Positions 50,052 through 63,941 of a DNA stretch of 64,000 nt are shown in pieces. The stretch covers positions 4,831,903 through 4,895,902 of the forward strand of contig NC_037642.1 of assembly GCF_003254395.2 (NCBI RefSeq), read 5' to 3'. Position 1 is the stretch's first letter; every line of letters begins with the position of its first letter. The notes under the pieces were generated by a model that worked only from the letters and a program-made list of their open reading frames with translations, was not told the origin of the DNA and made no database searches. The position numbers and the translations under genes were made by a program. This DNA is from Apis mellifera. Taxonomy: Eukaryota; Arthropoda; Insecta; Hymenoptera; Apidae.

Positions 50052-53000
50052 CTGGAATGCAAGGCAAGATGATTAGATGCTTATTCGCGGGGTGAAACAA
50101 ACGAGGATGAAAGAGGAATAGATGTATATATATTGCACATGGTCCCTCGTTTCACATTCGAAAGGGAGATCTCTCGGCATTGAATTTATCTTTTATTTCG
50201 AATGGATACGGGATTGAAAGTTTCGAAGAGATGAGGTGATCGTTCCTTGGAAATTAGAGAATTAAACTGTGCGATTCTGTTTGAAGATCCATCGAAATAA
50301 TCGAAATGAGATGTCAGATATCGTTGGAGGATTTTAATCCATGAATGTACGAGTGAATATTTTAACATTTGATATTATTAAAGAATTATTACAGAAATTG
50401 AAGGATAATTGGAGAAAAAGAGAAATCAAATTTTAAAGATAAGTTTACATACCATTATGATCGATTATGTTACAATTATCAGTAATACGAATTCTTGTAC
50501 AATAAGAAGAGATGAAACGAGTCGACAAAAAGAGACAATTGAAATTCCAACAAAATTGAAAATATTCAAAAGCGCACAACAGGTTGAAAGATAAAAGTTC
50601 GCATTAAAAAATTCGGAGAAAAACAACTGTAACTCCATCCTCGACAACTCTCCTCTTCCACCCCCATATCCAGTTCACGTTAATCCTATTTCCAGTGCAA
50701 CGAATCCATCCAATTGAATTTAAGACGAGTCTAGAATTCACGATCACAGAGACGCGTACACACACATCTGGCGGCGATATGCAGGAGGAGGCTTCCCCTC
50801 CCCCACTGACGAAGAGGACGGAGGTCATCGTATCCTTACGACGGTTGAGAATTGGGAGGGCAATAAAGGTAAGAGGAGGTAAGAGGATACGGGGGATCGA
50901 CGATCGTCCAGGAAATTGTAATCCTGCAGGAAGTTGGCGGTTGAGATGTGAATTATTCCGGTGTTGGTTGGAAGCCCCGATCGTGGAAAATCCTTAAAGC
51001 GCGAGGCGGAAAGAGGGGGAGCGACGCTGAGCCAGCGTTTCGACGGAATAATTCAAAGGTAAATGAAGCGCTTTCCCCTCCACCCGCCGCATAGACGAGA
51101 AAATGGCCGAGATTTATCTTTAACCCCTTCCCCCCGAAACACTGTGCGATTTAATAAATTCGAGATGGACTGCTCTCGATTATTAGGAACCCTCCTCTGA
51201 ATTCAGGATAATTTCGAGTGGTGATTGTCGACCAGCTACTTGTTTGTACTTGATTCATTCACTTCATTGTACTTGATTGATTCAAAATTTGGTAATTTTT
51301 GACAATTGTTGAAATTATTTTCTTTGTCGAATAATCTTTTTTTAATTTGGATGTAATTTAAATTGTATTCGTATTTTGATTCTCTCTAAAATAAAATTCT
51401 ATTCGATCTTAAAATAAAATCGCACGAGTTTCGCATAAATTTGGTAATTTCGAGGGATCAGAGAAATTTCGGAAATTCTGTTTACAAGATTTTACCGGGC
51501 TTTTACATTGTTTCCACAGGAGGAAGGATCAGGGATGGTCCACGGTTTCTCCATTATCATCCCCGGCCGGGTGGATTTATTCGAAAAGTCTCGGCCACGT
51601 AAATGCGCCATAAATCCGCGAAGTGAAGAAAAATGGATCATTCGCCAGCTCCGGCTCGGAGTCAACCCCCTTTTCGCTCGCAACTCCCTTTCACGTTTTT
51701 ACGGCCCCCCCTACATTGAAACAACTTTCGTTATTTACCTCACCTTTCGTCTTTCGCCGTGCTCGCATAATAAATAACGATAAACTCAAAAACTTTCCAA
51801 GGATCACGCATAGCGTGGTTGTGGAAATGATTTTAAAATTGAAGTCTTGGAAAATGATGTGTACGTGATTTTGAAACTCGATTTATTCTTCGATCTAATT
51901 AAAATCTTTCGCGATGCGGAAGAATCGAATCGAAGAATCGAGAGAATTTATTTTCCAGGTGAAAATAATTTACCATAATGTTTAAGTTAACGTCAACTTT
52001 TGAACTTAAAGATTCAAGAGGATTGGAATGTAAATGTCCCTTCGAAGATTGGTATTTTTCCCTCCTAAAGTTCCATCTTGTTCCAAATAACAAGAATTCC
52101 AAGTTCCCCCGTTTCTGGTTAACAATTTAATCAAAGAAGAATTTCTATTCTGCAATAAACGAAAGTTTGTAGATAAAGAGAGATAAAATAATTAATGTAA
52201 TTAATTAAACGCGGCGGGGAGGAAAAACTGGTTCGAGTTTTATTCGAGACTTGCATCTTCCAACCTAATAATTTCATTGCCTCTCTAATTCCTTCGAAAG
52301 AAAAAAAAAGAAAAGAAAAAGAAAATACAGAATTCGTAAATTTCAACAAAAAAAAAAAAGAAGAAATTCCATTTCAACATCAGAAGAAGTTCGTTAACCA
52401 CAAAACTATTTCGAAAGAAAAAAAGAAAAACAACCACCTCGCATAATACACACGTCGTTTACCGAATATCCCGTTTCCACTTTTTTTTTTTCTTTTTTTT
52501 TAATTTTCTTCACGCTCCGTATTAAAATCCACCCAAGAGGATCGCATTCCCCGCGTTAAGAAGTCGCGTTGCAAGAGAAAAGCCAAGTAAAGGTAAAAAA
52601 AACGATACCGAGGCGAACACAGAGTTGTTGTTGTGCGTACCCTCATTTTCCTAACAAAAAAAAAAAAAAAAAGGAAAAGGGAAAAAAAGGAAAAAGTGAC
52701 AAGAAAATATGTGATTACTTTTACGCCTTCCACCGCCGGCAACATTTTCGGAGATTACTCCCTTAAATTCCGTGTCACGCGCCATTCTTCTCCTCTCCCC
52801 ATTGTTCCAACTCGTTCAAACATTTCCACTCGCTATCGCCGCGTTATCCCCCTCCCTCCCCTTGCTCCAATCCGAATCTGTCTCTTCCTCGAATTCAGCC
52901 AAGGTCCAGAGAAGTGTGGGGAAAACTGGGCCGGATGGCAACAACAACGAGAGAGTGGAAACAACAACGAGATACGATCATTGGAGGGAAGAGATCGTTT

Positions 53001-56000
53001 CGCGATAAAGCTTACGGAATTTTGTACGAACGAAATTTTATACGATTTTGTTTCACTTGGATATGATTGGAAATAGATATGGAAAGTAATGAACGTGTTC
53101 CTTGTAAATTGATTAATTTTTCTGCTCGTCTTAAGAAACGAATATATTTACACTTATAATTATTCAAATTTGTTTCGATTTTGCGTTACTCTTACTTTAT
53201 AGTTGTACAAATGAGAAAATTAGTATCTCCACGATTGGCAGAATAATATATCTTCTACTTGTAAAAATTGACACTAGAGTTGAGTCTCGTGTGAGGGAAT
53301 ATGTAAATGAATATCGACGAATCCTTTTTCCAAATTAATTATAGAAATTATAATAATAAAGAATTAAATTAAATGTTTTAATCATTCTGCATTATCCTTA
53401 TCGACAGATTCGAGAATTTTACTGTGTCGACGAAGGAAGTGAACCGGTTCCAGGGGACAATTTCACGAAGGTGGAGGGATTCTCATTCATTAGGATAATT
53501 AACGTCAGCTGCGTCGTCACTCGTGCCAAGTGCTTCCATTATTCCCACGTGTGAGAAATATCGTGTAAACGTCGCGAAACTTTCTCCCCTCCTCTTCCTC
53601 GTCGTGTGTGCATTCGTGACCCGCATTCCGCCTCGAGAAGGTCTTTGCAGGAAACTGGGGAACGTAGTTTTTTTTTCTTTTTTTTTAGGAAACACGAAAA
53701 TGGATAATAGGAACGTGGCACACGTTACGAGAGAGGAGTTATAGCGACGTTGGTTGTTACACGATGGGGGTTGTGTTTTGGTTCAATTTATGGAAGAGGG
53801 ATAAGATCGAAAGAGAGATTTGAAGTTTCGAGGCTGTTCTTCCAATTTTTCTAATTGACTCTCGAAATATCTGGGGAAAGTCAGATCGATCAACGTTAAT
53901 TAATTAATGAGGGAGGGTCAACGTGATGCGATGGTTGAAAAATTGGAATACGATAATGAGTTAAGGTGTAATATTATATCTATTAAATTTATAAGGGATT
54001 TGGAATTTTAGAAAAATTCTTCCAGTTGACTTTTTTATTTCTGAGGAAAAATTGAAAGGTTAGTTACTAGAATTGGAATGATTGAGTTTGTTAAAATAGA
54101 AATTATTTAACCTAATTAAATTTTGAAAGAAGTTGGTGGCAAAAAAAGGACACAGTTTTTGAGTTCTTAGTAATTATGGTAATAATGTACTTAAAAAAAA
54201 ATTCTACATAAGTGGAATCGATAAAGAATAAGAGCAAAGTTTTGTTCAATCTAATTGATTAACAATTATATAAATTTTGTCAAGGAAAACTAATTATTAT
54301 CAATTAATTGATCGTGTATTCTCAAATATATATAGATATAGTAATTAAGGTTAATGGAACGTTTTTTTAATTAGGATGAAGGCAACTGATGGAACAATGA
54401 GAATGAAAAAGAACTAGTGGGATCCAATAATTCTTTATATTCTCAACTGTACTTTGCATCGTACCACTTCTGTTAAAATATTACCGTGAACTAAATTTGC
54501 TTGGAACCCTAGGATTTAGAAGTGGCATCTCTTTTCAGATGCTATAAAATGGTACTTAGAGACATTGTACGCTTCTACCAGCTTCTTTCTCCTTTCTTTC
54601 TTATTTTCTTTTTCCTTAGACTCATCGTTTGAAGATATTCATCATTTAAATCTCTACAACTGTAAAAGATATTTATACTCGTCGATCAAACAATTTCCAA
54701 GTGCGTGAAATAAAGATTAAAAAAATAAATAAATTCTATTATCTATAATAGATAAAATTTGACACGAAAATGTCAACGTAATCCGGATAACTTGATGGAA
54801 GAAAGGATTAAAATATTCGAGTTTACAATACGAAATTGTGAGATAGCACGCAGAGAAGCACTGGAAAGGTTTCACATGGATTGTAAAGGCCTCGATGGAA
54901 GGTTTCAGGGTTGAGGGAAGAGAGAAAGAGCTTCTGGGGGAGGCAAGTCTTATTCGAGGAACACTTTAAGAAATTCAACGACAATCTCAAAAGTTGCGCT
55001 TATATTACTGGACGCTAAAACTGTCTAAATTGTCATCGTAAATCAAGGATATTTGGATATTTTGGAATAATCCTAAATATCCCTCAGATACCTTAAAACA
55101 TCCTAAGATGTTTGTTGGGGGTAGCCTAACCATTTCCCCCAGATATCCCTAGATATCGTAATATCCTCAGACATCTTTGGAAACCACCAAGTTTCCTGGA
55201 TACTTTGGCGAAACCTTTGAAAGGACTCAAAGGCTTTTGATCGCGTATAATAATTAAAGTCCATTGCACTGGAATGATTAAATTCTGCTTCTGACATGTC
55301 TCTGCAAAGATCCTCTTATTCGACGTCCTGTTATATCAATTATTTCTTTTCTTTTTTTTTTTTTAAATGCTTTCATTAAATCTTACTTTGTTACTTTGTT
55401 ATATAAATTCAATAATATTATTCCAATAAAAAAAGTAGTATCGTGAGATACAAGATTTTTATTTGGAATTGTTATTCGTTCAAATTTAATCACGTTCCAG
55501 ATTTCTACATCCATCTTCCATCTACTCGTCTCTAAATTTCGATTCTACGTAATCGAAATAGTCTATCGATTCTCTCTCTCTCTCTGTCAAAGTTCGTCCT
55601 AGATCAATCTGCACATACGGAATCGTCTGTATCGGATCCTATGAATTTAGAATTATTGCTATCGCGTTCCCAATGTCCAGCATTTGTCGCGTCAGGGTCG
55701 ACAAGAGCTCTGGTCGTTTATGCCGAATCCCGGCGGGACCGAAATTGGTCATATCGGCTATCAACAGCCCGAAATCGTATGTATTGAATCTCCAAGTTCC
55801 ATGAATGTTCACATCGCCATTCTGAGACCGGTTATACGCTCGAACGTGTCCAGGAATCCATTGATGGACCGATTTAAATTTTCCACGCTGGAGGAGAACC
55901 GTTCAAAAGTTCGATAATTTTATCTCTCTTCGTACATCAACGACTAACAACGATCATTTCGTTACAGGATATCTCGAGGATGGAACAATATCATTTTTTT

Positions 56001-56136
56001 CAAAGTATTCAACCTTGAAGTTAAGAATGAAGAAAACGAAAAGATTTCTCGTTACAAAAGGCGAAAGGTTGATTCGATATTTTTAATGGCGGTTCGAGTG
56101 GTTTGGATTATCGCGCAATCGGCAAGTTTAAACGAC

Positions 56137-56158
56137 AGAGAGAGAGAGAGAGAGAGAG
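56137..56158. repeat. (AG)n microsatellite
   Basis: About eleven AG repeats; non-coding. Confidence 0.93.
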
Positions 56159-57082
56159 GGGCAAACGTGGCAAGAGGTGGAATGGATGTGCTGATTAACC
56201 CACATTAGCCTAGTGACACGCGTGTAAACGCGCCCAAAGCTGCTCCAGTTGTGTCGCCTAACTCGTAATGAGACGTCCTGCGCAGGGATCTGATTAATAG
56301 ACACGGCAACAAGAATGCGCATACATCTTTATTAGACAACATTTTAGGGATAATTATGATGCATCGTTCAAGGGATAATGCTGGCCAACAGCCTTCGATC
56401 TAAATCAATGATCCTCGTCGTCGAATTCGAATGGAAATATTCGAAACGAGGGGAGATATTTGGAGGATTCTTTTTGTTTTCCATCCATGAAAAATCATGC
56501 ATTTATAAGGTTTGTTTTAACGAACGATATTTTGATTATTGTATTACAGAACGAGATTAAAAAATTATAGAATATTATATATTTACTGGTTGTTTGATTA
56601 ATATTAATGGTAATATTGAATATTTTAGATTCAATGATAAAAATATTCTTTTCCATTTCGTGCATAAAAAATTGTTTTATGTTCAAATATTACTCGTCAA
56701 ATGATAATAAAAGATTCGATTGAAAGAGAATAGAAAGAGGTCGAGAATTCGATGAAAGAAATGAAATCAGGATACAAAAAATCGCGAAAGAAACTTTCAA
56801 TCTTTCGAATGGGTTACCAATCATGACGAATCAATCCCAACGTGCATCGACAAGAATGTCGAATAGACGACATATCCCGTGAAATTTATATTCCCCCATA
56901 ATTTTCACGCTCAACGATCTGTTTCGCTCAAACTGAATATGAAAAAATGGCAGCGAGACACAAATCGAACGAGGAAATCAAACGGGAAGAGGAGAGAAAA
57001 AAATATATTTTCGTTGCTCTTTAAAAGCATTCATCCATTAAACCCTAAACAGATTTATACATATATGTACAGATAAATGTAA

Positions 57083-60000
57083 GTTATTTTTCTCATATTT
57101 ATCGTATGATCTTTTCCATAAAATACATCGCTCTCAATTTTCATCCTCTCTCCAATCAAGGGAGAAATTAAATATCAACTCGAAATCTTTTCTTAATTAT
57201 TAATTAATCTTTGAAACTATATTATACATATTTTTCTGAATCAAATGATCCTTTCCAAAAAAATACACGAAAGAAAATATATCTCAATTTTCATTCTCTC
57301 TCCAATCAAAGGAAAAAGGAATTAAATATCAACTCGAAATCTTTTCTTAATTATTAATTAATCTTTGAAACTATATTATACATATTTTTCTGAATCAAAT
57401 GATCCTTTCCAAAAAAATACACGAAAGAAAATATATATCTCAATTTTCATTCTCTCTCCAATCAAAGGAAAAAGGAATTAAATATCAACTCGAAATCTTT
57501 TCTTAATTATTAATTAATCTTTGAAACTATATTATACATATTTTTCTGAATCAAATGATCCTTTCCATAAAATACACGAAAGAAAATATATCTCAATTTT
57601 CATCCTCTCTCCAATCAAGGGAGGAATAATTAAATATCAATTCGAAATCTTTTCTTAATTATTAATTAATCTTTGAAACTATATTATACATATTTTTTTG
57701 AATCAAATGATCCTTTCCATAAAATACACGAAAGAAAATATATATCTCAATTTTCATTCTCTCTCCAATCAAAGGAAAAAGGAATTAAATATCAACTCGA
57801 AATCTTTTCTTAATTATTAATTAATCTTTGAAACTATATTATACATATTTTTCTGAATCAAATGATCCTTTCCAAAAAAATACACGAAAGAAAATATATC
57901 TCAATTTTCATCCTCTCTCCAATCAAGGGAGGAATAATTAAATATCAATTCGAAATCTTTTCTTAATTATTAATTAATCTTTGAAACTATATTATACATA
58001 TTTTTTTGAATCAAATGATCCTTTCCATAAAATACACGAAAGAAAATATATCTCAATTTTCATCCTCTCTCCAATCAAGGGAGGAATAATTAAATATCAA
58101 CTCGAAATCTTTTCTTAATTATTAATTAATCTTTGAAACTATATTATACATATTTTTCTGAATCAAATGATCCTTTCCATAAAATACACGAAAGAAAATA
58201 TATCTCAATTTTCATCCTCTCTCCAATCAAGGGAGGAATAATTAAATATCAATTCGAAATCTTTTCTTAATTATTAATTAATCTTTGAAACTATATTATA
58301 CATATTTTTTTGAATCAAATGATCCTTTCCATAAAATACACGAAAGAAAATATATCTCAATTTTCATTCTCTCTCCAATCAAAGGAAAAAGGAATTAAAT
58401 ATCAACTCGAAATCTTTTCTTAATTATTAATTAATCTTTGAAACTATATTATACATATTTTTCTGAATCAAATGATCCTTTCCAAAAAATACACGAAAGA
58501 AAATATATCTCAATTTTCATTCTCTCTCCAATCAAAGGAAAAAGGAATTAAATATCAACTCGAAATCTTTTCTTAATTATTAATTAATCTTTGAAACTAT
58601 ATTATACATATTTTTCTGAATCAAATGATCCTTTCCATAAAATACACGAAAGAAAATATATCTCAATTTTCATCCTCTCTCCAATCAAGGGAGGAATAAT
58701 TAAATATCAATTCGAAATCTTTTCTTAATTATTAATTAATCTTTGAAACTATATTATACATATTTTTTTGAATCAAATGATCCTTTCCATAAAATACACG
58801 AAAGAAAATATATCTCAATTTTCATTCTCTCTCCAATCAAAGGAAAAAGGAATTAAATATCAACTCGAAATCTTTTCTTAATTATTAATTAATCTTTGAA
58901 ACTATATTATACATATTTTTCTGAATCAAATGATCCTTTCCAAAAAAATACACGAAAGAAAATATATCTCAATTTTCATTCTCTCTCCAATCAAAGGAAA
59001 AAGGAATTAAATATCAACTCGAAATCTTTTCTTAATTATTAATTAATCTTTGAAACTATATTATACATATTTTTCTGAATCAAATGATCCTTTCCAAAAA
59101 AATACACGAAAGAAAATATATCTCAATTTTCATTCTCTCTCCAATCAAAGGAAAAAGGAATTAAATATCAACTCGAAATCTTTTCTTAATTATTAATTAA
59201 TCTTTGAAACTATATTATACATATTTTTCTGAATCAAATGATCCTTTCCATAAAATACACGAAAGAAAATATATCTCAATTTTCATTCTCTCTCCAATCA
59301 AAGGAAAAAGGAATTAAATATCAACTCGAAATCTTTTCTTAATTATTAATTAATCTTTGAAACTATATTATACATATTTTTCTGAATCAAATGATCCTTT
59401 CCAAAAAAATACACGAAAGAAAATATATCTCAATTTTCATTCTCTCTCCAATCAAAGGAAAAAGGAATTAAATATCAACTCGAAATCTTTTCTTAATTAT
59501 TAATTAATCTTTGAAACTATATTATACATATTTTTCTGAATCAAATGATCCTTTCCAAAAAAATACACGAAAGAAAATATATCTCAATTTTCATTCTCTC
59601 TCCAATCAAAGGAAAAAGGAATTAAATATTAACTCGAAATCTTTTCTTAATTATTAATTAATCTTTGAAACTATATTATACATATTTTTCTGAATCAAAT
59701 GATCCTTTCCATAAAATACACGAAAGAAAATATATCTCAATTTTCATCCTCTCTCCAATCAAGGGAGGAATAATTAAATATCAATTCGAAATCTTTTCTT
59801 AATTATTAATTAATCTTTGAAACTATATTATACATATTTTTTTGAATCAAATGATCCTTTCCATAAAATACACGAAAGAAAATATATCTCAATTTTCATT
59901 CTCTCTCCAATCAAAGGAAAAAGGAATTAAATATCAATTCGAAATCTTTTCTTAATTATTAATTAATCTTTGAAACTATATTATACATATTTTTCTGAAT

Positions 60001-60250
60001 CAAATGATCCTTTCCAAAAAAATACACGAAAGAAAATATATATCTCAATTTTCATTCTCTCTCCAATCAAAGGAAAAAGGAATTAAATATCAACTCGAAA
60101 TCTTTTCTTAATTATTAATTAATCTTTGAAACTATATTATACATATTTTTCTGAATCAAATGATCCTTTCCATAAAATACACGAAAGAAAATATATCTCA
60201 ATTTTCATTCTCTCTCCAATCAAGGGAGGAATAATTAAATATCAACTCTT
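57083..60250. repeat. Satellite-like tandem array, about 20 copies of a 153-bp AT-rich unit
   Basis: The word CGAAATCTTTTCTTAATT recurs at about 57181, 57335, 57491, 57643, 57798, 57951, 58103, 58255, 58408, 58561, 58713, 58866, 59020, 59174, 59327, 59481, 59635, 59787, 59940 and 60096, a spacing of 152-156 bp. The first copy (from about 57083) is the most diverged. The last is cut after AAATATCAACTC near 60247. Two main unit types alternate irregularly. Type A carries CAATCAAAGGAAAAAGGAATTAAAT. Type B carries CAATCAAGGGAGGAATAATTAAAT, usually linked to CAATTCG and a TTTTTTTG run. Units contain the near-palindromic TTAATTATTAATTAAT. No ORF runs through the unit. The low divergence between copies suggests recent expansion or homogenisation by unequal exchange. 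Confidence 0.97.
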
Positions 60251-63200
60251 TTCTTTTCCGAAAACAAGAATCCACGCGCAGAAGAGGTATAAACTGGAAG
60301 GAGTACAAGCAACGGGGAGGAGGTAGGTGGATTGGACAAACACTGGAGCTAGAACTAGAAACAAACACGGGGGGAAGGGATATGTAGTATAGAGGAAAGT
60401 CGATCTGCCTCTTTACGGGGGCAACGAATTCCGCATCGCGAGGCGGGCATCCGTAAATACGGGTTCCGATTTCCATCTCCGGGGTTTATCGCGGCAACAC
60501 GAAGTTGCCTCGGGGGTCGAAAGCCACTCTAACAATAAGTCCACGACGATCCGTTCCCGTCCCTGTCCTCCATTCCATTTAGATTGGCCGGCAATGGTTT
60601 CTCGGGGAAATCGACGTTTCCATCGGGGCTTAACGCCCAATCTTTTATCCACCGCGACGAGTATTCGAATATTCGAAGAGGGGAGGGGGAGGGGGGATCA
60701 TCGTCGGCCATTACCATCGACAGATTCGGAGGAGGAGAGGTCTCGGTTTTCGGGACGGAATTTTATGGAGAAGAAAATCGATCGGGTCCCGAAGGAATCT
60801 CATCGAATCGCGCGGTCGAAATGCACCGGTGATGAAGGGGCATCGTATTCGAGGAAATGTCTGCCACTTCCGCCGGATATTTGACTAGTTTGTCCCAGTT
60901 CTTCGCGAAGGAATACGTGGCGTACGTGCCCCCGCATCCGATATTTCTTGCCACTTTCTTGGAAAGATTTGATCGGGGAGAGGCGATTTGATTTATCGGA
61001 TTATAAATAGAAAAATTATACTCTGGGCGTATTGGATCCTTGTTTCGTTATCGGAAAGGAAGTGTTGAATGGAGATAATATTGGAATGAGAATAATTTCT
61101 GTTTTTCTTTGAATTAACGATTTTGTATACATCAAGATTGTTACTACCTAAGAAGAGAAGAGAGAAATTCTGAAGAATTCTTTAACCACTTCAAGTTTCG
61201 AAATATTATCCGCTTTCATCCGTTTCGAAAATGTGTCAAATATTTCGTCGCGAACAAGTGTACACACATTTCCAGCAACGGGGATCAACGGAATCCAATA
61301 ATAGTAATAAAAACAAACGCAGAGAATCTGATTTATCGAGATATAGCTGGAGCACCACAGGTTATACGCATTCCAAAGTTCAACGGCCTCCGCGCTAAAG
61401 CGTTACCATGTACACCACATCATGCACGCTCCTCCGCGTCAGTACATCTCATCCCTTATCTTTCAAACCATTCGAACGAACAAGGATAGATATCCTCCTC
61501 GTAAACAAAAATCCTCTCCTCCTCATCTACTCCATATTTAAAAGAACGATCTCAGTCGAGTTCAATCTCTCCGATCATCGATCCTTTTCATCAAACAATT
61601 CCTCAAGACAATTTCCACAAGTAATATATCCAAATAATTATCAAGAAAAGAAGCATTCTCGAAATAATCCATCCTTTGATCGAGGAAAAAAAATCCAAAA
61701 TCGAATAACACCCCCTCCCTTTTCCTCTTCTCTCACTTTCGTCACTTTCGTCCCATTCGAGGCACATTCTTCCTCCTTTCATCGCATTTCCACGCTTTTT
61801 TCCACGTCAGATTTCGCCCCATATAATACACGACGGCGCGACGCACAGCAGAGTTTTGAGAACCTCTGACGTGGCCCACCGCCACCCATACCACAACGAA
61901 AGGGAGGAGGGAGGGATAGTAGGTTTCTATAGCAACGAGCTACTCTCGGACACGTCGTCTACCACTCAAACGACTGGTGGTATCGTCCGATTTCGAAATC
62001 GGGCGAAATTCAGGAAATTCTCTCTGCTCCGCCCGATGGACGCCGTCGTCGATTAGTTTCGCTTTCTTTTTTTTTCTATCATTTTCTATCCACCTTCGTT
62101 CCCATTTTTGTTTCCAGATATCCCCCCCCTCGAAGGATGGAGAGAAAGAAAAAGGAAAAGAAAGAGAGAGACACGGAGGATTCGCTCTCTTTTTCGTTCG
62201 CGAGGAACAGGTGTATCGGGGATGATATCGATCGGTGGTTAAACACCGAAGTCTCGCTGGAAATTTCGGCTTGGTGGTGGTAGTCAGTAATCAGCTTACG
62301 CGACGAAAGCGCAAAATTTCGGAATTTAGATCTACGTACTCCCACGAGCTTTTTGCAATCCCCACCTTCCTCCTCAAATCTCTCGGATACGAGGGCGTTT
62401 CAAGCAACGGGATACCCAAGCAACAAATGCAGCTTTGCTCGAGTAGTTTAACGGATAATTGTCGCGCTTATTGATCGGGGGAAGGGATTCGTGAGATTCT
62501 TGGAAAGAAAGGCTTTGTGGAATTTTTTTAAGTTTGTAATATCGATATATAGAATCGATATATTGATATAGATTTTCTTTTTCTAGTTAAATATTTGTTA
62601 ATTATTGTGATGGATTGGTGAAGTTATAGAGATCAGGATGAGACGCAAGCTCGGTTTCGAGGATTATTGTAACGAGGAAATGTTGAAATATCTGTTACAA
62701 GTTTTAAAACAATTGAAATATTCATATAGAAATGTAGTTACGGATTATATCTTGTTATATCTTGTTTGTTAATAGTGTACAGTGAAATTATATACAATTG
62801 TAAATAATTGTACAAATTTTACAAAGAAATCACATATTCGTACTAATCTCATTAATGGGATAAAATTATGATAATTTATTAATAATCGTATACGAGTGAA
62901 AATCTCTAATCACTGCTTCAACACATTTTGATGTTTATATTATTTGCATCATATTCGCGTATTGAAATTTGGCGTAATAAACGATATTACAAATTAAACA
63001 AATTTGTAATAAGGAATAATCGAATCCTCGTAAACCAAAAATCAAAAAAATACATACATATATATATATATCCAAGAAGATTCAATTCAAGAAGAAAGAT
63101 TCAATTCAACAATTTATTTTAACAGAAATGGGATTGTTAGATCCATAATAAATAAAACTTAGGAGAAAGTTATTTTGGGGCGGATGATCGGCCGCGATAA

Positions 63201-63847
63201 GCGAGGAAAATCCTGATGGAGAGGGTCGCAAGTCGGGTTCAATCGTCATATACGTGAACCATTGGCACAGTGACGAGCCGGAATGTTTGTTTTAGAACCT
63301 CAGATCGTTAATCCCGGATCTCGGAAGGCGCGCGGCGATTAACCGCTCGCCGGATCAACCACGAGGATTTGTTCTCGAATTCGTGCAAACGAGGACCACT
63401 TTTGTATTCCGAGTGGGAATACGTGGGACAATACGTGGATTCGAACTCTTTTTTTACAACTCGTCCTAAAAAAAATATTCTCGCAGTGTTTGCGGTAATT
63501 TAATATATAAAATTTGCAAAATTGGGATAAAATCAAGGGAATTCTTTAATCTTTTAACGATTTTTTTTTTTATTCAATGCTAAATATAATATGTTTTTGG
63601 AATATCGAAGTGACAAAATATCGATTTTTTCTTTTTTATACGAGATTGGAATTGGATGAATTTTATATTATATAATTTATAATTGACACGATGAAAATGG
63701 AAAAGTTTATTATTTTTATAACACTCGGATACGGTAAATTGATCAATTGTAATTTTTGGTAATCAAGTATAATTGGCGATTTTTTTTTTTAAACAAAGAT
63801 TGCTGATATTTGCTTTTAAACACGAATCTTTTGATTATATATACACA

Positions 63848-63941
63848 TGTATCTGTCAATAGTCGATGCAAAAAGTATGAAATTTGATTACAAAAGTTCA
63901 TTGACAGATACACAAATTAGTGACGAAGTTTGCATCGACTA
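63848..63941. repeat. Two interleaved perfect inverted repeats
   Basis: TGTATCTGTCAAT (63848-63860) is the exact reverse complement of ATTGACAGATACA (63900-63912). The directly adjoining AGTCGATGCAAA (63861-63872) is the exact reverse complement of TTTGCATCGACT (63929-63940). The arms occur in order 1, 2, 1', 2', so the two stems would cross rather than nest. A partial third copy of the second arm (ATCGATGC) lies at about 63950. Confidence 0.9.

Noticed and set aside
61408..61869. 153-codon plus-strand open frame
   Set aside because: Ser/Phe/Thr-rich translation of pyrimidine-rich DNA, with no domain or conserved motif.
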